Under the pieces are notes generated by a model. The model was not told the DNA's origin. It did no database searches and was given only the letters and a program-made list of their open reading frames with translations. Below, in pieces: positions 56,822 to 64,000 of a DNA stretch of 64,000 nucleotides. Source of the DNA: Flavobacterium rivuli WB 3.3-2 = DSM 21788. GTDB taxonomy: Bacteria; Bacteroidota; Bacteroidia; Flavobacteriales; Flavobacteriaceae. How positions within the stretch are numbered: the first letter of the stretch is position 1; each line of letters begins with the position of its first letter. The stretch spans positions 1-64,000 of the forward strand of contig NZ_KB899972.1 of the NCBI RefSeq assembly GCF_000378485.1, read 5' to 3'. The translations under genes and the position numbers were made by a program.

Positions 56822-57523
56822 TCAGGCAAACAATTGTAGTAATAATTTATCCATCAAAGAGCCGGTTATTGCTAAACGCTCATTTGTACTTTTCTTTTTA
56901 ATCAAATCAGCACTTTGTACAAATGGAGCTTCCGTTAAATCTTCAGCCCCGTTTATAAGCAGTTCCTCAATTCCCTGCCTGGTAATTTCGATATGAAATT
57001 GTAATCCAACAAAATGGTTCCCGTAAACAAAGCCCTGATTATTATTAGCCTGAGATGTTATTAAATTAACGGCACCATGGGGTATTGAAAAGGAATCTCC
57101 ATGCCAGTGAAATACTTGGGGATGGTTATTAAAAAGATTAAAGAAGAATGGCTCTTTGGCACATGCATCTGTAGTGTTAACAGTAAACCAGCCAATTTCT
57201 TTATGTACTGCCTTTTGTACTTTTGCACCAAGACACATTGCTAACAGCTGCGCTCCAAGGCAAATGCCAAGTATTTTTTTATTAGCATTTATACAGTTTT
57301 TTATGAATATCTTTTCGTCATAAAGCCACCCATAAATGTCATCATCATATACATTCATTGGCCCGCCTAATATTATTAAACCATCAACATTATCTACATG
57401 GGGTAACACAATACCAGCGTTAAACATTTTAGATACAGTTACAATATGGCCATTTTTTTTAAACCAATTCTCTAAGAGTCCCGGCCCTTCAAAAGCAACG
57501 TGCTGAATTATATGTATATTCAT
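56822..57523 (-). CDS. Class I glutamine amidotransferase
   Basis: A 233-residue GMP-synthase-like amidotransferase. It shows IILGGPMNVYDD, the nucleophile elbow GICLGAQLLA with Cys88 and the catalytic His in VGLQFHIEITRQG. It has no synthetase domain, so it may be a free glutamine- or gamma-glutamyl-hydrolase of the YfeJ/PuuD-like group. It is divergent from the HxlR gene and may share control with it. Confidence 0.87.
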   Translation of the reverse strand: MNIHIIQHVAFEGPGLLENWFKKNGHIVTVSKMFNAGIVLPHVDNVDGLIILGGPMNVYDDDIYGWLYDEKIFIKNCINANKKILGICLGAQLLAMCLGAKVQKAVHKEIGWFTVNTTDACAKEPFFFNLFNNHPQVFHWHGDSFSIPHGAVNLITSQANNNQGFVYGNHFVGLQFHIEITRQGIEELLINGAEDLTEAPFVQSADLIKKKSTNERLAITGSLMDKLLLQLFA

Positions 57524-57714
57524 GTTATAAAAAAATTAGCCTATAGCAATACTATGATGTAAGGCTAAAGTACAGTATTAGTACTGATCGTTTTATTTTT
57601 AACCGCAGAAAAACTACAGTTGTATTGAAATATTATATGGATGATAGTGCCTCATTTATTTTTTAAATTTATAATACAAATTTCGGGATTTTCGATATAC
57701 ATTTGTAACCACTG

Positions 57715-57734
57715 TACTGAAGTATACCAAAATA
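57715..57734 (+). promoter_or_regulatory. Operator-like motif of the HxlR regulator
   Basis: TACTGAAGTATACCAAAATA lies 10 bases in front of the HxlR start. It contains the palindrome TACT-N2-AGTA, similar to sites of the YodB/HypR (DUF24) regulators of Bacillus. A near copy lies at 60913-60932 upstream of the LytS/LytTR genes. Confidence 0.6.
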
Positions 57735-57744
57735 ATTTAAAAAT

Positions 57745-58086
57745 ATGGATAGAGATCAGGTTGAAGAATTACGCTCCCTGCAGGACACGCTATACTTTAT
57801 TGGCGGAAAATGGAGAATACCTATTATGAATTCTATTTGTAACGGAAACAGGAGATTTAGGGAAATAGAGCGCAGTATACCGGGTATTACTACACGCATG
57901 CTCTCACGAGAACTTAAAGATATGGAAGCTAATAAATTGCTAAAACGCAACGTTTACCCGGATACACCTGTGCTTGTAGAATATGAACCTACCGAGCATT
58001 GCCGCTCGTTTGGCGGCATCATTAGCGAAATGATAAACTGGGGACGCATCCATAGGGATATTGTAGTAAGAAAAGAAAACAAATAG
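57745..58086 (+). CDS. HxlR-family (DUF24) transcriptional regulator
   Basis: A 113-residue winged-helix protein: LQDTLYFIGGKWRIPIMNSICNGNRRFREIERSIPGITTRMLSRELKDMEANKLLKRNVYPDTPVLVEYEPTEHC. Such proteins (YodB, HypR, CatR) sense electrophiles or disulphide stress through cysteines. Here Cys is present at about residue 35 and 91 but not at the usual N-terminal position 6, so the sensing mode may differ. Autoregulation through the motif at 57715-57734 is likely. Confidence 0.9.
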   Translation: MDRDQVEELRSLQDTLYFIGGKWRIPIMNSICNGNRRFREIERSIPGITTRMLSRELKDMEANKLLKRNVYPDTPVLVEYEPTEHCRSFGGIISEMINWGRIHRDIVVRKENK

Positions 58087-58118
58087 ATACCGTATTTAGG
58101 CTTTTATTTAAATCAAAA

Positions 58119-58146
58119 AAGTGCAGCAACCAGAGTTACTGCACTT
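58119..58146. terminator. Bidirectional terminator between HxlR and DUF1223 genes
   Basis: AAGTGCAG and CTGCACTT form a perfect 8-bp stem with a 12-base loop, flanked by A and T runs, between convergent genes. Confidence 0.7.
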
Positions 58147-58166
58147 AAAAAAGAAATTAGCATATT

Positions 58167-58961
58167 TTATCGGGGCTCTGTTGCAATAACTGTAAATGCT
58201 GTTTTTGTGGCAGCATACATTTTTCCTGTACCAGAGTTTTGTAACATTGCTATTATTTCCCAGTCTTTTTTACTAAAATCCGGAGGTACCGGCATTTGAA
58301 TTTTTCCAGTTCCTGTATTACCAATAGCAACGGTTTTTAAGCCTCTAACTATTTGCCAATGGGTTAATGTGTGCCCCTGGTTTTCGCCTCGTTTAATTTG
58401 CCTTGTTGCCGTTTTTTGAATCAATGCCACTCTAATTACGGCCGGTTTATATTTTCCGGTCACACTATAGTTTATTAAAAGGTTTCCATTAACTTCTTCC
58501 GCATTAATCTTAACCCCGGCAGCCGGTTTTCCTGTTATTGCTTCGGTAAGCGTTTTACGTAATTTTGACTCATCAGAACCTACAAATTCTGCCTGCCCGT
58601 TTACTACTGCCTGTGGTGTATAAATTTGTGCGCCCAACGACTGGCTGTATTCACTTTGGCACTGGGTGTAAGCAGCGTTGCTGTAAGTGTCTTTCCATCC
58701 CATCCTGTCCCAGTAATCAACATGGTAAACAAGTATATAAACAGGCTCATTTTTATATTCCTGTTGTATCTTTCCGGCTAACTCATCGGCCGGGGGGCAA
58801 CTGGAACAGCCTTCGGAAGTAAATAGTTCAATTACGGCAAAACCGTTGGGATCAGTTACGTGTACGGGCTGTTGTAAAACGTAGTTTGAGCCTACAAATG
58901 CAACACAACAGGTAGAAACAACAGCTAACAGTATAGCTGTAAATAATTTTATCGGATTCAT
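58167..58961 (-). CDS. DUF1223 secreted thioredoxin-like protein
   Basis: A 264-residue protein with an N-terminal membrane/signal stretch (LFTAILLAVVSTCCVAFVG). The domain opens AVIELFTSEGCSSCPPADELAG with Cys52 and Cys55 in a thioredoxin-type C-S-S-C motif, then VYHVDYWDRMGWKDTYS and YTPQAVVNGQAEFVGSD, as in DUF1223. Probably a periplasmic thiol protein; substrate unknown. I chose the ATG at 58961; an in-frame start 8 codons upstream is also possible. Confidence 0.87.
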   Translation of the reverse strand: MNPIKLFTAILLAVVSTCCVAFVGSNYVLQQPVHVTDPNGFAVIELFTSEGCSSCPPADELAGKIQQEYKNEPVYILVYHVDYWDRMGWKDTYSNAAYTQCQSEYSQSLGAQIYTPQAVVNGQAEFVGSDESKLRKTLTEAITGKPAAGVKINAEEVNGNLLINYSVTGKYKPAVIRVALIQKTATRQIKRGENQGHTLTHWQIVRGLKTVAIGNTGTGKIQMPVPPDFSKKDWEIIAMLQNSGTGKMYAATKTAFTVIATEPR

Positions 58962-59083
58962 AACTTTTAAATTTATTTTAACCAAAGTTACGATCAGATA
59001 AAAGGCTGAGGAATCGAAATGTGAGTTAAGCAGACATATAAGGGGCTAAACCGGTATAAATTAAAACCCGCTTAGTTATTACA

Positions 59084-59845
59084 TTATCGGTTTTCGAGCC
59101 ACGAAAAAAAGCTGTGCGATTTTTCTTTATTAATAAAGAGTTTTTCAGGGGTTTCTATAACAAGTTTTATGTATAGTTTTCTAAGAAAATAATGTTCAAT
59201 TTCTTTAACGGCACTAAAGTTTACAAGGTACTGCCTGTTAACTCTAAAGAACTGGCTTGCAGCAACCATGCCTGCTATTTGTGCAAGCGGCTGTGTTAAA
59301 GGATATTCCTGCCGGTCAAAACATACAGCAAAAGTAGTTTCATTACGGATGTAGAAAAAAGCAATATCTTGGGTTTGAATTGTGGTATATTTTTGGTTCT
59401 TAAACACTAAAAAACTGCTTTTCCCTGCCGGTTTTTGTAATTTTTGGAGCAGATTATTTACATCAGGGGCTGATTTTTGCTGGAAAAAATTACGCAGTTC
59501 ATCAACTTTTTTCAATGCTTCCCAAATGCTCTCCCTCGAAAAAGGCTTGAGTATATAGTCTATACCATTACTTTTAAACGCTTCGAGCGAATACTCATCA
59601 AATGCAGTACAAAATATAACCGGGCATTTTATTACTACTGATTTAAAAATATCAAATGACAAACCATCTGCCAGCTGTATATCCATAAATATAAGATCAG
59701 GGTGTTTTCCGGAAAGCAATGCCTTAACAGAATTTTCTACACTATCGTAACGGCCGGTAATTTCTGCTTCCGGTTTAAGGTCAAGCACAATATTTTCAAG
59801 CGATTGTGCCGTTCTTGGTTCGTCTTCAATAATTATGATATTCAT
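59084..59845 (-). CDS. LytTR-type response regulator
   Basis: A 253-residue regulator: receiver domain (residues 2-115) with Asp55 in LIFMDIQLADG as phosphorylation site and Lys in LKPFSRE, and a C-terminal LytTR DNA-binding domain (about 145-250: FLVFKNQKYTTIQTQDIAFFYIRNETTFAVCF, then FRVNRQYLVNFSAVKEIEHY). It overlaps the end of the sensor kinase gene by 20 bases, so the two form one operon and one system. Confidence 0.93.
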   Translation of the reverse strand: MNIIIIEDEPRTAQSLENIVLDLKPEAEITGRYDSVENSVKALLSGKHPDLIFMDIQLADGLSFDIFKSVVIKCPVIFCTAFDEYSLEAFKSNGIDYILKPFSRESIWEALKKVDELRNFFQQKSAPDVNNLLQKLQKPAGKSSFLVFKNQKYTTIQTQDIAFFYIRNETTFAVCFDRQEYPLTQPLAQIAGMVAASQFFRVNRQYLVNFSAVKEIEHYFLRKLYIKLVIETPEKLFINKEKSHSFFSWLENR

Positions 59846-60842
59846 ATATAATTGGTAATTTTACTTTAAAAATTGTTCCGTTGTCATCAACTTCTATATC
59901 CTGTTCAAGCAGGTGCCTGTATCTTAAGTTAATATTAGTAAGCCCCACACCAAGCGAATTATTGCCGCCGGTTTTTAGCTGTACCTGGTTTTGTAACACT
60001 ATTTTATTATTTTCTGTATATAGCTTAATATGCAAAGGCTTTCCTGCAGAAACTATGTTGTGCTTAATGCAATTTTCTACAAGTAACTGCAGTGTAAATG
60101 GAGGCACCAGTGTTTTAAAAACATCTGCAGAGAGTGTGTTTTCAAAAGTAAAACCGGTATCAAAGCGGGCCTTTTGCAAAAAAATATAGGCGTCAAGTAT
60201 ATGCAATTCTTCCGACAGGTTAATTAAGTCCAGCTTACGGCTTTCTAACGTATACCTGTAAAAATCAGATAGTTTTATTATAAAATCTACCGATTCGGCT
60301 TCGTCGCTTTCTACCATTGCTTTAAGGGTATTAAGGCTGTTAAATAAAAAGTGAGGGTTTACCTGTTGTTTAAGAAGTTCATATTGTGCACTTAGATTAT
60401 CATGCCTAATACGTTCCAGTTCCATGTTTACGGCCTGGTTTTCATAGTTTTGCTGTAGCAGGTTAAGAAACATGTAAAACACAAGGTTTATCAGGATACC
60501 ACGCACCTCAACCATAAGCATGGTAGGCCCAAAGTTTATTTGAGATAAAATAAGCTGCTGTACCCATGCCAGCCCAAACATTACTACCAAACCTACCAGG
60601 AGGGTACTTAACAACTTAGAATAAGAAATGCTTTGCATTTTTATTGTAGCTTGTTTAGATAGCATGTAAAGATTAAAATACCACATAAGCACGGCAAAAA
60701 CTGCAGTTATTGCGGCATTAACCACAGCCTCTGCCCAGTTAAACTGATGCGATGCAAGTTGCGGTACAGATGAGAGCAGCCCTAAAAAAACAGAACTTAT
60801 CCAGATGGTAGCTGTCGAAATTTTTAAATTCTTTTTTTCCAC
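59826..60842 (-). CDS. LytS-type sensor histidine kinase
   Basis: A 338-residue kinase with four membrane helices in the first 130 residues and no large outside domain. The His_kinase motif QVNPHFLFNSLNTLKAMV has His164, followed by IIKLSDFYRYTLES and an ATPase part with LLVENCIKHNI and SLGVGLTNINLRYRHL. The start is GTG at 60842; no ATG fits. The operator-like motif at 60913-60932 lies 70 bases upstream, suggesting control by the HxlR regulator. Confidence 0.92.
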   Translation of the reverse strand: MEKKNLKISTATIWISSVFLGLLSSVPQLASHQFNWAEAVVNAAITAVFAVLMWYFNLYMLSKQATIKMQSISYSKLLSTLLVGLVVMFGLAWVQQLILSQINFGPTMLMVEVRGILINLVFYMFLNLLQQNYENQAVNMELERIRHDNLSAQYELLKQQVNPHFLFNSLNTLKAMVESDEAESVDFIIKLSDFYRYTLESRKLDLINLSEELHILDAYIFLQKARFDTGFTFENTLSADVFKTLVPPFTLQLLVENCIKHNIVSAGKPLHIKLYTENNKIVLQNQVQLKTGGNNSLGVGLTNINLRYRHLLEQDIEVDDNGTIFKVKLPIIYEYHNY

Positions 60843-60912
60843 ATATATTGTTTTAGGTTAAACAAACCCGAAGCGGCATTAACAAAGTTAAAATTTATTT
60901 AAGTTGTTGTTG

Positions 60913-60932
60913 TATTTTGGTATACTAAAGTA
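60913..60932 (-). promoter_or_regulatory. Second copy of the HxlR-linked motif
   Basis: On the minus strand this reads TACTTTAGTATACCAAAATA, identical in 18 of 20 bases to the motif in front of the HxlR gene at 57715-57734. It has the same TACT-N2-AGTA core and the same orientation relative to the downstream gene (LytS). Confidence 0.6.
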
Positions 60933-60956
60933 TATCAATATGTCAATAGCCAAAAA

Positions 60957-60976
60957 AAGGATACCGGAGTATCCTT
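60957..60976 (-). terminator. Terminator of the DUF6130-hydrolase-Ohr operon
   Basis: AAGGATAC and GTATCCTT form a perfect 8-bp stem with a 4-base loop. On the minus strand seven T follow, 30 bases past the Ohr stop. Confidence 0.85.
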
Positions 60977-61006
60977 ATAATATATTTTATCTTAATAAAG
61001 ACTAAG

Positions 61007-61465
61007 TTATATAACCGCCGTAATTAAAACATTGATATTGCCACGCGTAGCCTTAGAGTAAGGACAGGTATGGTGCGCGGCCTCAATTACAAATGTTGCC
61101 TGTTCCTGCGATAAGCCAGGCAGATTAACGAAAAGGCGTGCCTGTAAAGAAAAACCGTGTTCTCCGGCAGCCAGGTCTACTTCGGCATTAACCGATACTT
61201 TTTCGGGCAAAGGTATTTGAAGGTGTGCTGCGTTATGCCTCATGGCACCTATAAAACAAGCTGACCATCCGGCTGCAAAAAGTTGTTCGGGGTTTGTGCC
61301 GGTTTCTTTGCTGCCGGGTGCCGAAAGGTTTATATCTAAACGTTTATCATCACTTGCGGCCGAGCCTTCGCGCCCATTGAGCACATTAACTTTTGCTGTA
61401 TAAAGTACTTTGCCCAAGGCACTACCCTGCTGGTTTTGAGAATCGATAATTACTAAGTTTTTCAT
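61007..61465 (-). CDS. Organic hydroperoxide resistance protein (Ohr/OsmC)
   Basis: A 152-residue thiol peroxidase. The two catalytic cysteines are Cys70 (AGWSACFIGAM) and Cys134 (HHTCPYSKATRGN), with the usual NPEQLFAAGW in front. It reduces organic hydroperoxides in the cytoplasm. I used the ATG at 61465; the frame runs 51 codons further up inside the hydrolase gene, which is not part of the protein. Last gene of a three-gene operon (22-base gap). Confidence 0.93.
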   Translation of the reverse strand: MKNLVIIDSQNQQGSALGKVLYTAKVNVLNGREGSAASDDKRLDINLSAPGSKETGTNPEQLFAAGWSACFIGAMRHNAAHLQIPLPEKVSVNAEVDLAAGEHGFSLQARLFVNLPGLSQEQATFVIEAAHHTCPYSKATRGNINVLITAVI

Positions 61466-61487
61466 GGTTTTTATTTTTAAGTTATAA

Positions 61488-62480
61488 TTATTTTTTTGAA
61501 AGTTGATAGGCCTGCAATACAGCCGCTGCAAATTGTTGCGGTGCTTCAGCCGGTGGGTTATGGCCAATACCTCCTGTAAACGTAAGGTGTATATATTTGC
61601 CTTTAAATCTTGAGGCATATTTTACCGGGTCAGCATGCGGAGCCCCATTTGCATCGCCCTCTATGGTAACCGTAGGAACCGTAATAACAGGAGATGCTGC
61701 AAGCTTTATTTCTATTTCATCATATTGCTTTTCTCCTTTAGATAAGCCCAGTCTCCACCTGTAGTTATCTATTACAATGGCTACATGGTCAGGATTTTCA
61801 AATGCAGTGGCTGCCGTATTAAATGTAGCATCATCAAAATTCCAACCCGGCGATGCTGATTTCCAAATAAGCTTTGCAAACTCTTTAGTATTTGCAGCAT
61901 ATCCTTGGGCTCCGCGTTCTGTGGCAAAATAAAACTGGTACCACCATAAAAGCTCATCTTTAGGCTTTAGCGGCGCTTTGTTGCCCTGCTGGCTGCCTAT
62001 TAAATATCCGCTTACAGATACAAGTGCAGTAACCCTATCCGGCCATAGTGCGGCAATAATATCTGCGGTACGTGCACCCCAGTCAAACCCGGCAATTGTA
62101 GCTTTTTTTATTTTAAGGGCATCCATAAGGGCCACAATATCTGTAGCAATGGCAGCCTGCTGTCCGTTTCTTTGTGTATCCTGAGATAAAAATGTTGTAG
62201 AGCCATAACCGCGTAAGTAAGGAGTTATAACCCTGTGCCCTTTTGCAACGAGCAGCGGCACAACCTTTTCAAAGCTATGTATATCATAAGGCCATCCATG
62301 CAGCAATAGTATTACAGGGCCATTTTGCGGACCCGCTTCGGCATAGCCAACGTTTAAAACTCCGGCATTAATTTGTTTTATAGTGCCCAGCAAATTGTCT
62401 TCTCTTTTTTGCGAAAAGGCACTAATTGAAATCATTATAAATAAAAGTAGAATGAACTTATGTTTTAGTGTAGTTTTCAT
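61488..62480 (-). CDS. Secreted alpha/beta hydrolase (epoxide-hydrolase-like)
   Basis: A 330-residue protein with a signal peptide (to about FSQ, residue 24). It has the oxyanion motif HGWPYDIHSFEKVVPLL, the nucleophile elbow AGFDWGARTAD with Asp133 in place of Ser, and the catalytic His in GIGHNPPAEAP. An Asp nucleophile fits epoxide hydrolases and haloalkane dehalogenases. Middle gene of the operon; the substrate is unknown. Confidence 0.88.
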   Translation of the reverse strand: MKTTLKHKFILLLFIMISISAFSQKREDNLLGTIKQINAGVLNVGYAEAGPQNGPVILLLHGWPYDIHSFEKVVPLLVAKGHRVITPYLRGYGSTTFLSQDTQRNGQQAAIATDIVALMDALKIKKATIAGFDWGARTADIIAALWPDRVTALVSVSGYLIGSQQGNKAPLKPKDELLWWYQFYFATERGAQGYAANTKEFAKLIWKSASPGWNFDDATFNTAATAFENPDHVAIVIDNYRWRLGLSKGEKQYDEIEIKLAASPVITVPTVTIEGDANGAPHADPVKYASRFKGKYIHLTFTGGIGHNPPAEAPQQFAAAVLQAYQLSKK

Positions 62481-62504
62481 GTGTTTAAGGATTTAAAATA
62501 ATAA

Positions 62505-62975
62505 TTAATGATGTGGATGGTTTGCTGCTGCTTCAGGAATTTCAAATGTGATTAGTTGCTTCTCTAAAACGTGGTGGGTGGTATCTGCCAATTCAAATAA
62601 TATAGTATGCCTGCCGGGAGCCATGCCCACAATTATTATGGGTTGGTTACTGGCATCTGCCCAGTGCCAGGGCAGGTTATCTACCGTAATATGCAGGTGG
62701 CCTATCCTTGGTGAAACTTTTAAACCCGCCTCGCCATAAACCGGTACTATCTTAAGGTTTTCTGTACGGTATTGTATTATTACCTTTCCCGCAGCTAACT
62801 CGGCTGCAAGTGGTGCATCTACAATTAGTTTGGCTTCAGGTTCCAACTTTAAAGGTATAATAGACGGTGCGCCAACTACATCTCTTGCAGATAAATTTGT
62901 TTTTACCTGGGCAAAACCTGTTATAGATAAAAGTAGGGTTGCCAACATGATCACTGTGTTTTTTGTTGCTTTCAT
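62505..62975 (-). CDS. Secreted DUF6130-like protein
   Basis: A 156-residue protein with signal peptide (to about FAQ, residue 23). Beta-rich, with GHLHITVDNLPWHWADASNQPIIIVGMAPGRHTILFELADTTHHVL, a pattern I connect with DUF6130. The histidine-rich parts, including the tail NHPHH, might bind metal. First gene of the operon with the hydrolase and Ohr (24-base gap). Confidence 0.75.
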   Translation of the reverse strand: MKATKNTVIMLATLLLSITGFAQVKTNLSARDVVGAPSIIPLKLEPEAKLIVDAPLAAELAAGKVIIQYRTENLKIVPVYGEAGLKVSPRIGHLHITVDNLPWHWADASNQPIIIVGMAPGRHTILFELADTTHHVLEKQLITFEIPEAAANHPHH

Positions 62976-63070
62976 ATTTTCTAAATTTTAGACTTGTTTA
63001 TTATTGTTACCCAAAGGTATGGCTACACTATCTTTTAGAGAATTGAAAAAAAGCTGAAGTGGACATATTA

Positions 63071-63271
63071 CTACCTGAGTAAGACATTGAACTCATCCTG
63101 ACTTTTTCTAATGGCTGCAAAATGATCTTTTGCTGCATATTTTACCTGTTGTATTATTTCGTAGCGTTGCTATGCAGTACAAAAATGCCAAAATTTGAAA
63201 CGAAAATCTCCACTTTTCGCTTCAATCAATAAAGTCGAGACAGGTTCATTATAAACCCAAGTATTTTTCAT
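63071..63271 (-). pseudogene. Possible short gene with an in-frame stop
   Basis: On the minus strand, from the ATG at 63271, a frame reads 33 codons (MKNTWVYNEPVSTLLIEAKS and on), then TAG at 63172-63170. It goes on in the same frame for 32 codons (QRYEIIQQVKYAAKDHFAAI and on), ending in two stops at 63073-63068. The second half looks like a normal helical protein end. It may be a broken small gene or a fragment of a larger lost one. No family recognised. Confidence 0.25.
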
Positions 63272-63310
63272 CGGTCATACAATTGTTTTTTATCAGCGTT
63301 ATTAAATAAA

Positions 63311-63346
63311 AAATTGCCCCTAAGTCCTTAGACATAGAGGCAATTT
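63311..63346 (-). terminator. Probable terminator of the SDR gene
   Basis: AAATTGCC and GGCAATTT form a perfect 8-bp stem with a 20-base loop. On the minus strand a T-rich stretch follows. It lies about 110 bases past the stop of the SDR gene at 63455. Confidence 0.5.
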
Positions 63347-63454
63347 AACTATTATCTACACTTGGGCAGAATAATAGGTGGCAATCGAAATTAATTTAAG
63401 TTAGCTAAACAAGGTTTAGGTTATCATTTTAGAAATTAAAATAACACACAATCG

Positions 63455-64000
63455 TTACAAACTCATGCCACCATCAATAACTATTTCTGCACCGGTTATA
63501 AAGCTTGCTGCATCGCCAGAAAAATAACTTACTAATTTTGCAACGTCATCTGCAGTACCTATTTTCTTTAGCGGAATACGTTCTGTCATCCAGTCATCCA
63601 GTCCTTTGCGCGAGGTTTCGTCAAGGTTAAGCTTATTCAATATTTCGGTTTGTGTTGGGCCGGGGCTAATAGCATTAACACGTATTTTTCTGGGGGCAAG
63701 CTCTAATGCAGCAATTTTCATTACGGCATTTAGAGCAGCTTTACTTGATGAATAAATAGATGTGTTGGCACCATTCATACTGGCTACGTTAGATGAAAGG
63801 AATACAACCGATGCGCCATCGTTTAACAAGGGTATAAACCTGCTTAGGGTAAAGTATGCTCCTTTAAAATTGACATCTATAACATAATCAAAGTCTGTTT
63901 CGGTTGCCCCATCTATACCCGCACCTGCTAAGACTCCTGCATTAATAAATAAGATATCTATTTTTCCGAATTTATTTTGCACTTCAGTAGCCAGTGCTTC
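63455..64000 (-). CDS. SDR-family oxidoreductase, C-terminal part (cut by window edge)
   Basis: The last 181 codons of a short-chain dehydrogenase; the start lies outside the window. It shows KIDILFINAGVLAG, the catalytic Ser (VVFLSSNVASMNG), YSSSKAALNAV with Tyr and Lys, RVNAISPGPTQTEI and the end FITGAEIVIDGGMSL. The cofactor-binding GxxxGxG motif is missing only because of the edge. A GTG at 63982 inside the frame is not the start. Substrate unknown. Confidence 0.9.
   Translation of the reverse strand, partial: EALATEVQNKFGKIDILFINAGVLAGAGIDGATETDFDYVIDVNFKGAYFTLSRFIPLLNDGASVVFLSSNVASMNGANTSIYSSSKAALNAVMKIAALELAPRKIRVNAISPGPTQTEILNKLNLDETSRKGLDDWMTERIPLKKIGTADDVAKLVSYFSGDAASFITGAEIVIDGGMSL

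Overview
The window reads as a chromosomal segment of a Bacteroidota bacterium, most likely a Flavobacterium-like member of the Flavobacteriaceae. The reasons are A+T-rich DNA, secreted proteins whose signal peptides end in FAQ or FSQ, lipoproteins with a short lipobox followed by acidic or Ser/Thr-rich tails, the Bacteroidetes promoter word TAnnTTTG near several starts, a TonB-dependent receptor paired with a DUF4249 lipoprotein, a monomeric NADP isocitrate dehydrogenase, and BshA of bacillithiol synthesis. I see no rRNA, tRNA, CRISPR array or prophage. The only mobile-element gene is an IS1182-type transposase cut by the left edge.

Layout. 1-8100: IS1182 transposase start; bshA with an overlapping PrcB-like lipoprotein gene; ppc-dinB-DUF1801 operon; an Lrp regulator; an M14 carboxypeptidase divergent from an HTH regulator, with repeated palindromic sites between them. 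8300-17400: a Nudix gene head-to-head with pyrE, then SRPBCC, DUF4241, panB, an RluA-type synthase, an outer-membrane barrel, a zinc metallopeptidase and a spermidine-synthase-like methyltransferase. 17400-22500: a Tet(X)-like flavin monooxygenase, a frameshifted second flavin monooxygenase, two AraC-type regulators and a TerB-like protein. 22600-32100: icd, an unknown membrane protein, a frameshifted endonuclease V, a WG-repeat protein, the TonB receptor/DUF4249 pair and thiamine pyrophosphokinase. 32100-38000: three tiny lipoproteins, two dehydrogenases, a Crp-type regulator, a ring-cleaving dioxygenase and several large inverted repeats. 38300-47800: valS, DUF1573, an aminotransferase, guaB, an HMG-CoA-lyase-type enzyme and pyrD. 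48100-54400: a zinc-ribbon/SPFH-GYF/membrane-protein operon, an AHSA1 protein, a PAS histidine kinase and pepT. 54600-64000: DoxX, an ABC-F protein, a glutamine amidotransferase divergent from an HxlR regulator, DUF1223, a LytS/LytTR two-component system, an operon of DUF6130, alpha/beta-hydrolase and Ohr, and the end of an SDR gene cut by the right edge.

Most genes are housekeeping: anaplerosis (ppc), TCA cycle (icd), pyrimidine and purine synthesis (pyrE, pyrD, guaB), cofactors (panB, thiamine pyrophosphokinase, bshA) and translation (valS). The right third has a thiol and electrophile-stress flavour (HxlR, DoxX, Ohr, flavin and dioxygenase enzymes). The same 20-bp motif (18 of 20 identical) lies in front of the HxlR gene and in front of the LytS/LytTR operon, which suggests one small regulon. 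The strongest leads are that motif, the palindromic sites between the M14 peptidase and HTH genes, the Tet(X)-like enzyme with a changed substrate pocket, the SPFH operon, and the nested inverted repeats between 33850 and 35690. Domain assignments and comparisons with named proteins rest on memory of the families; no database search was run.
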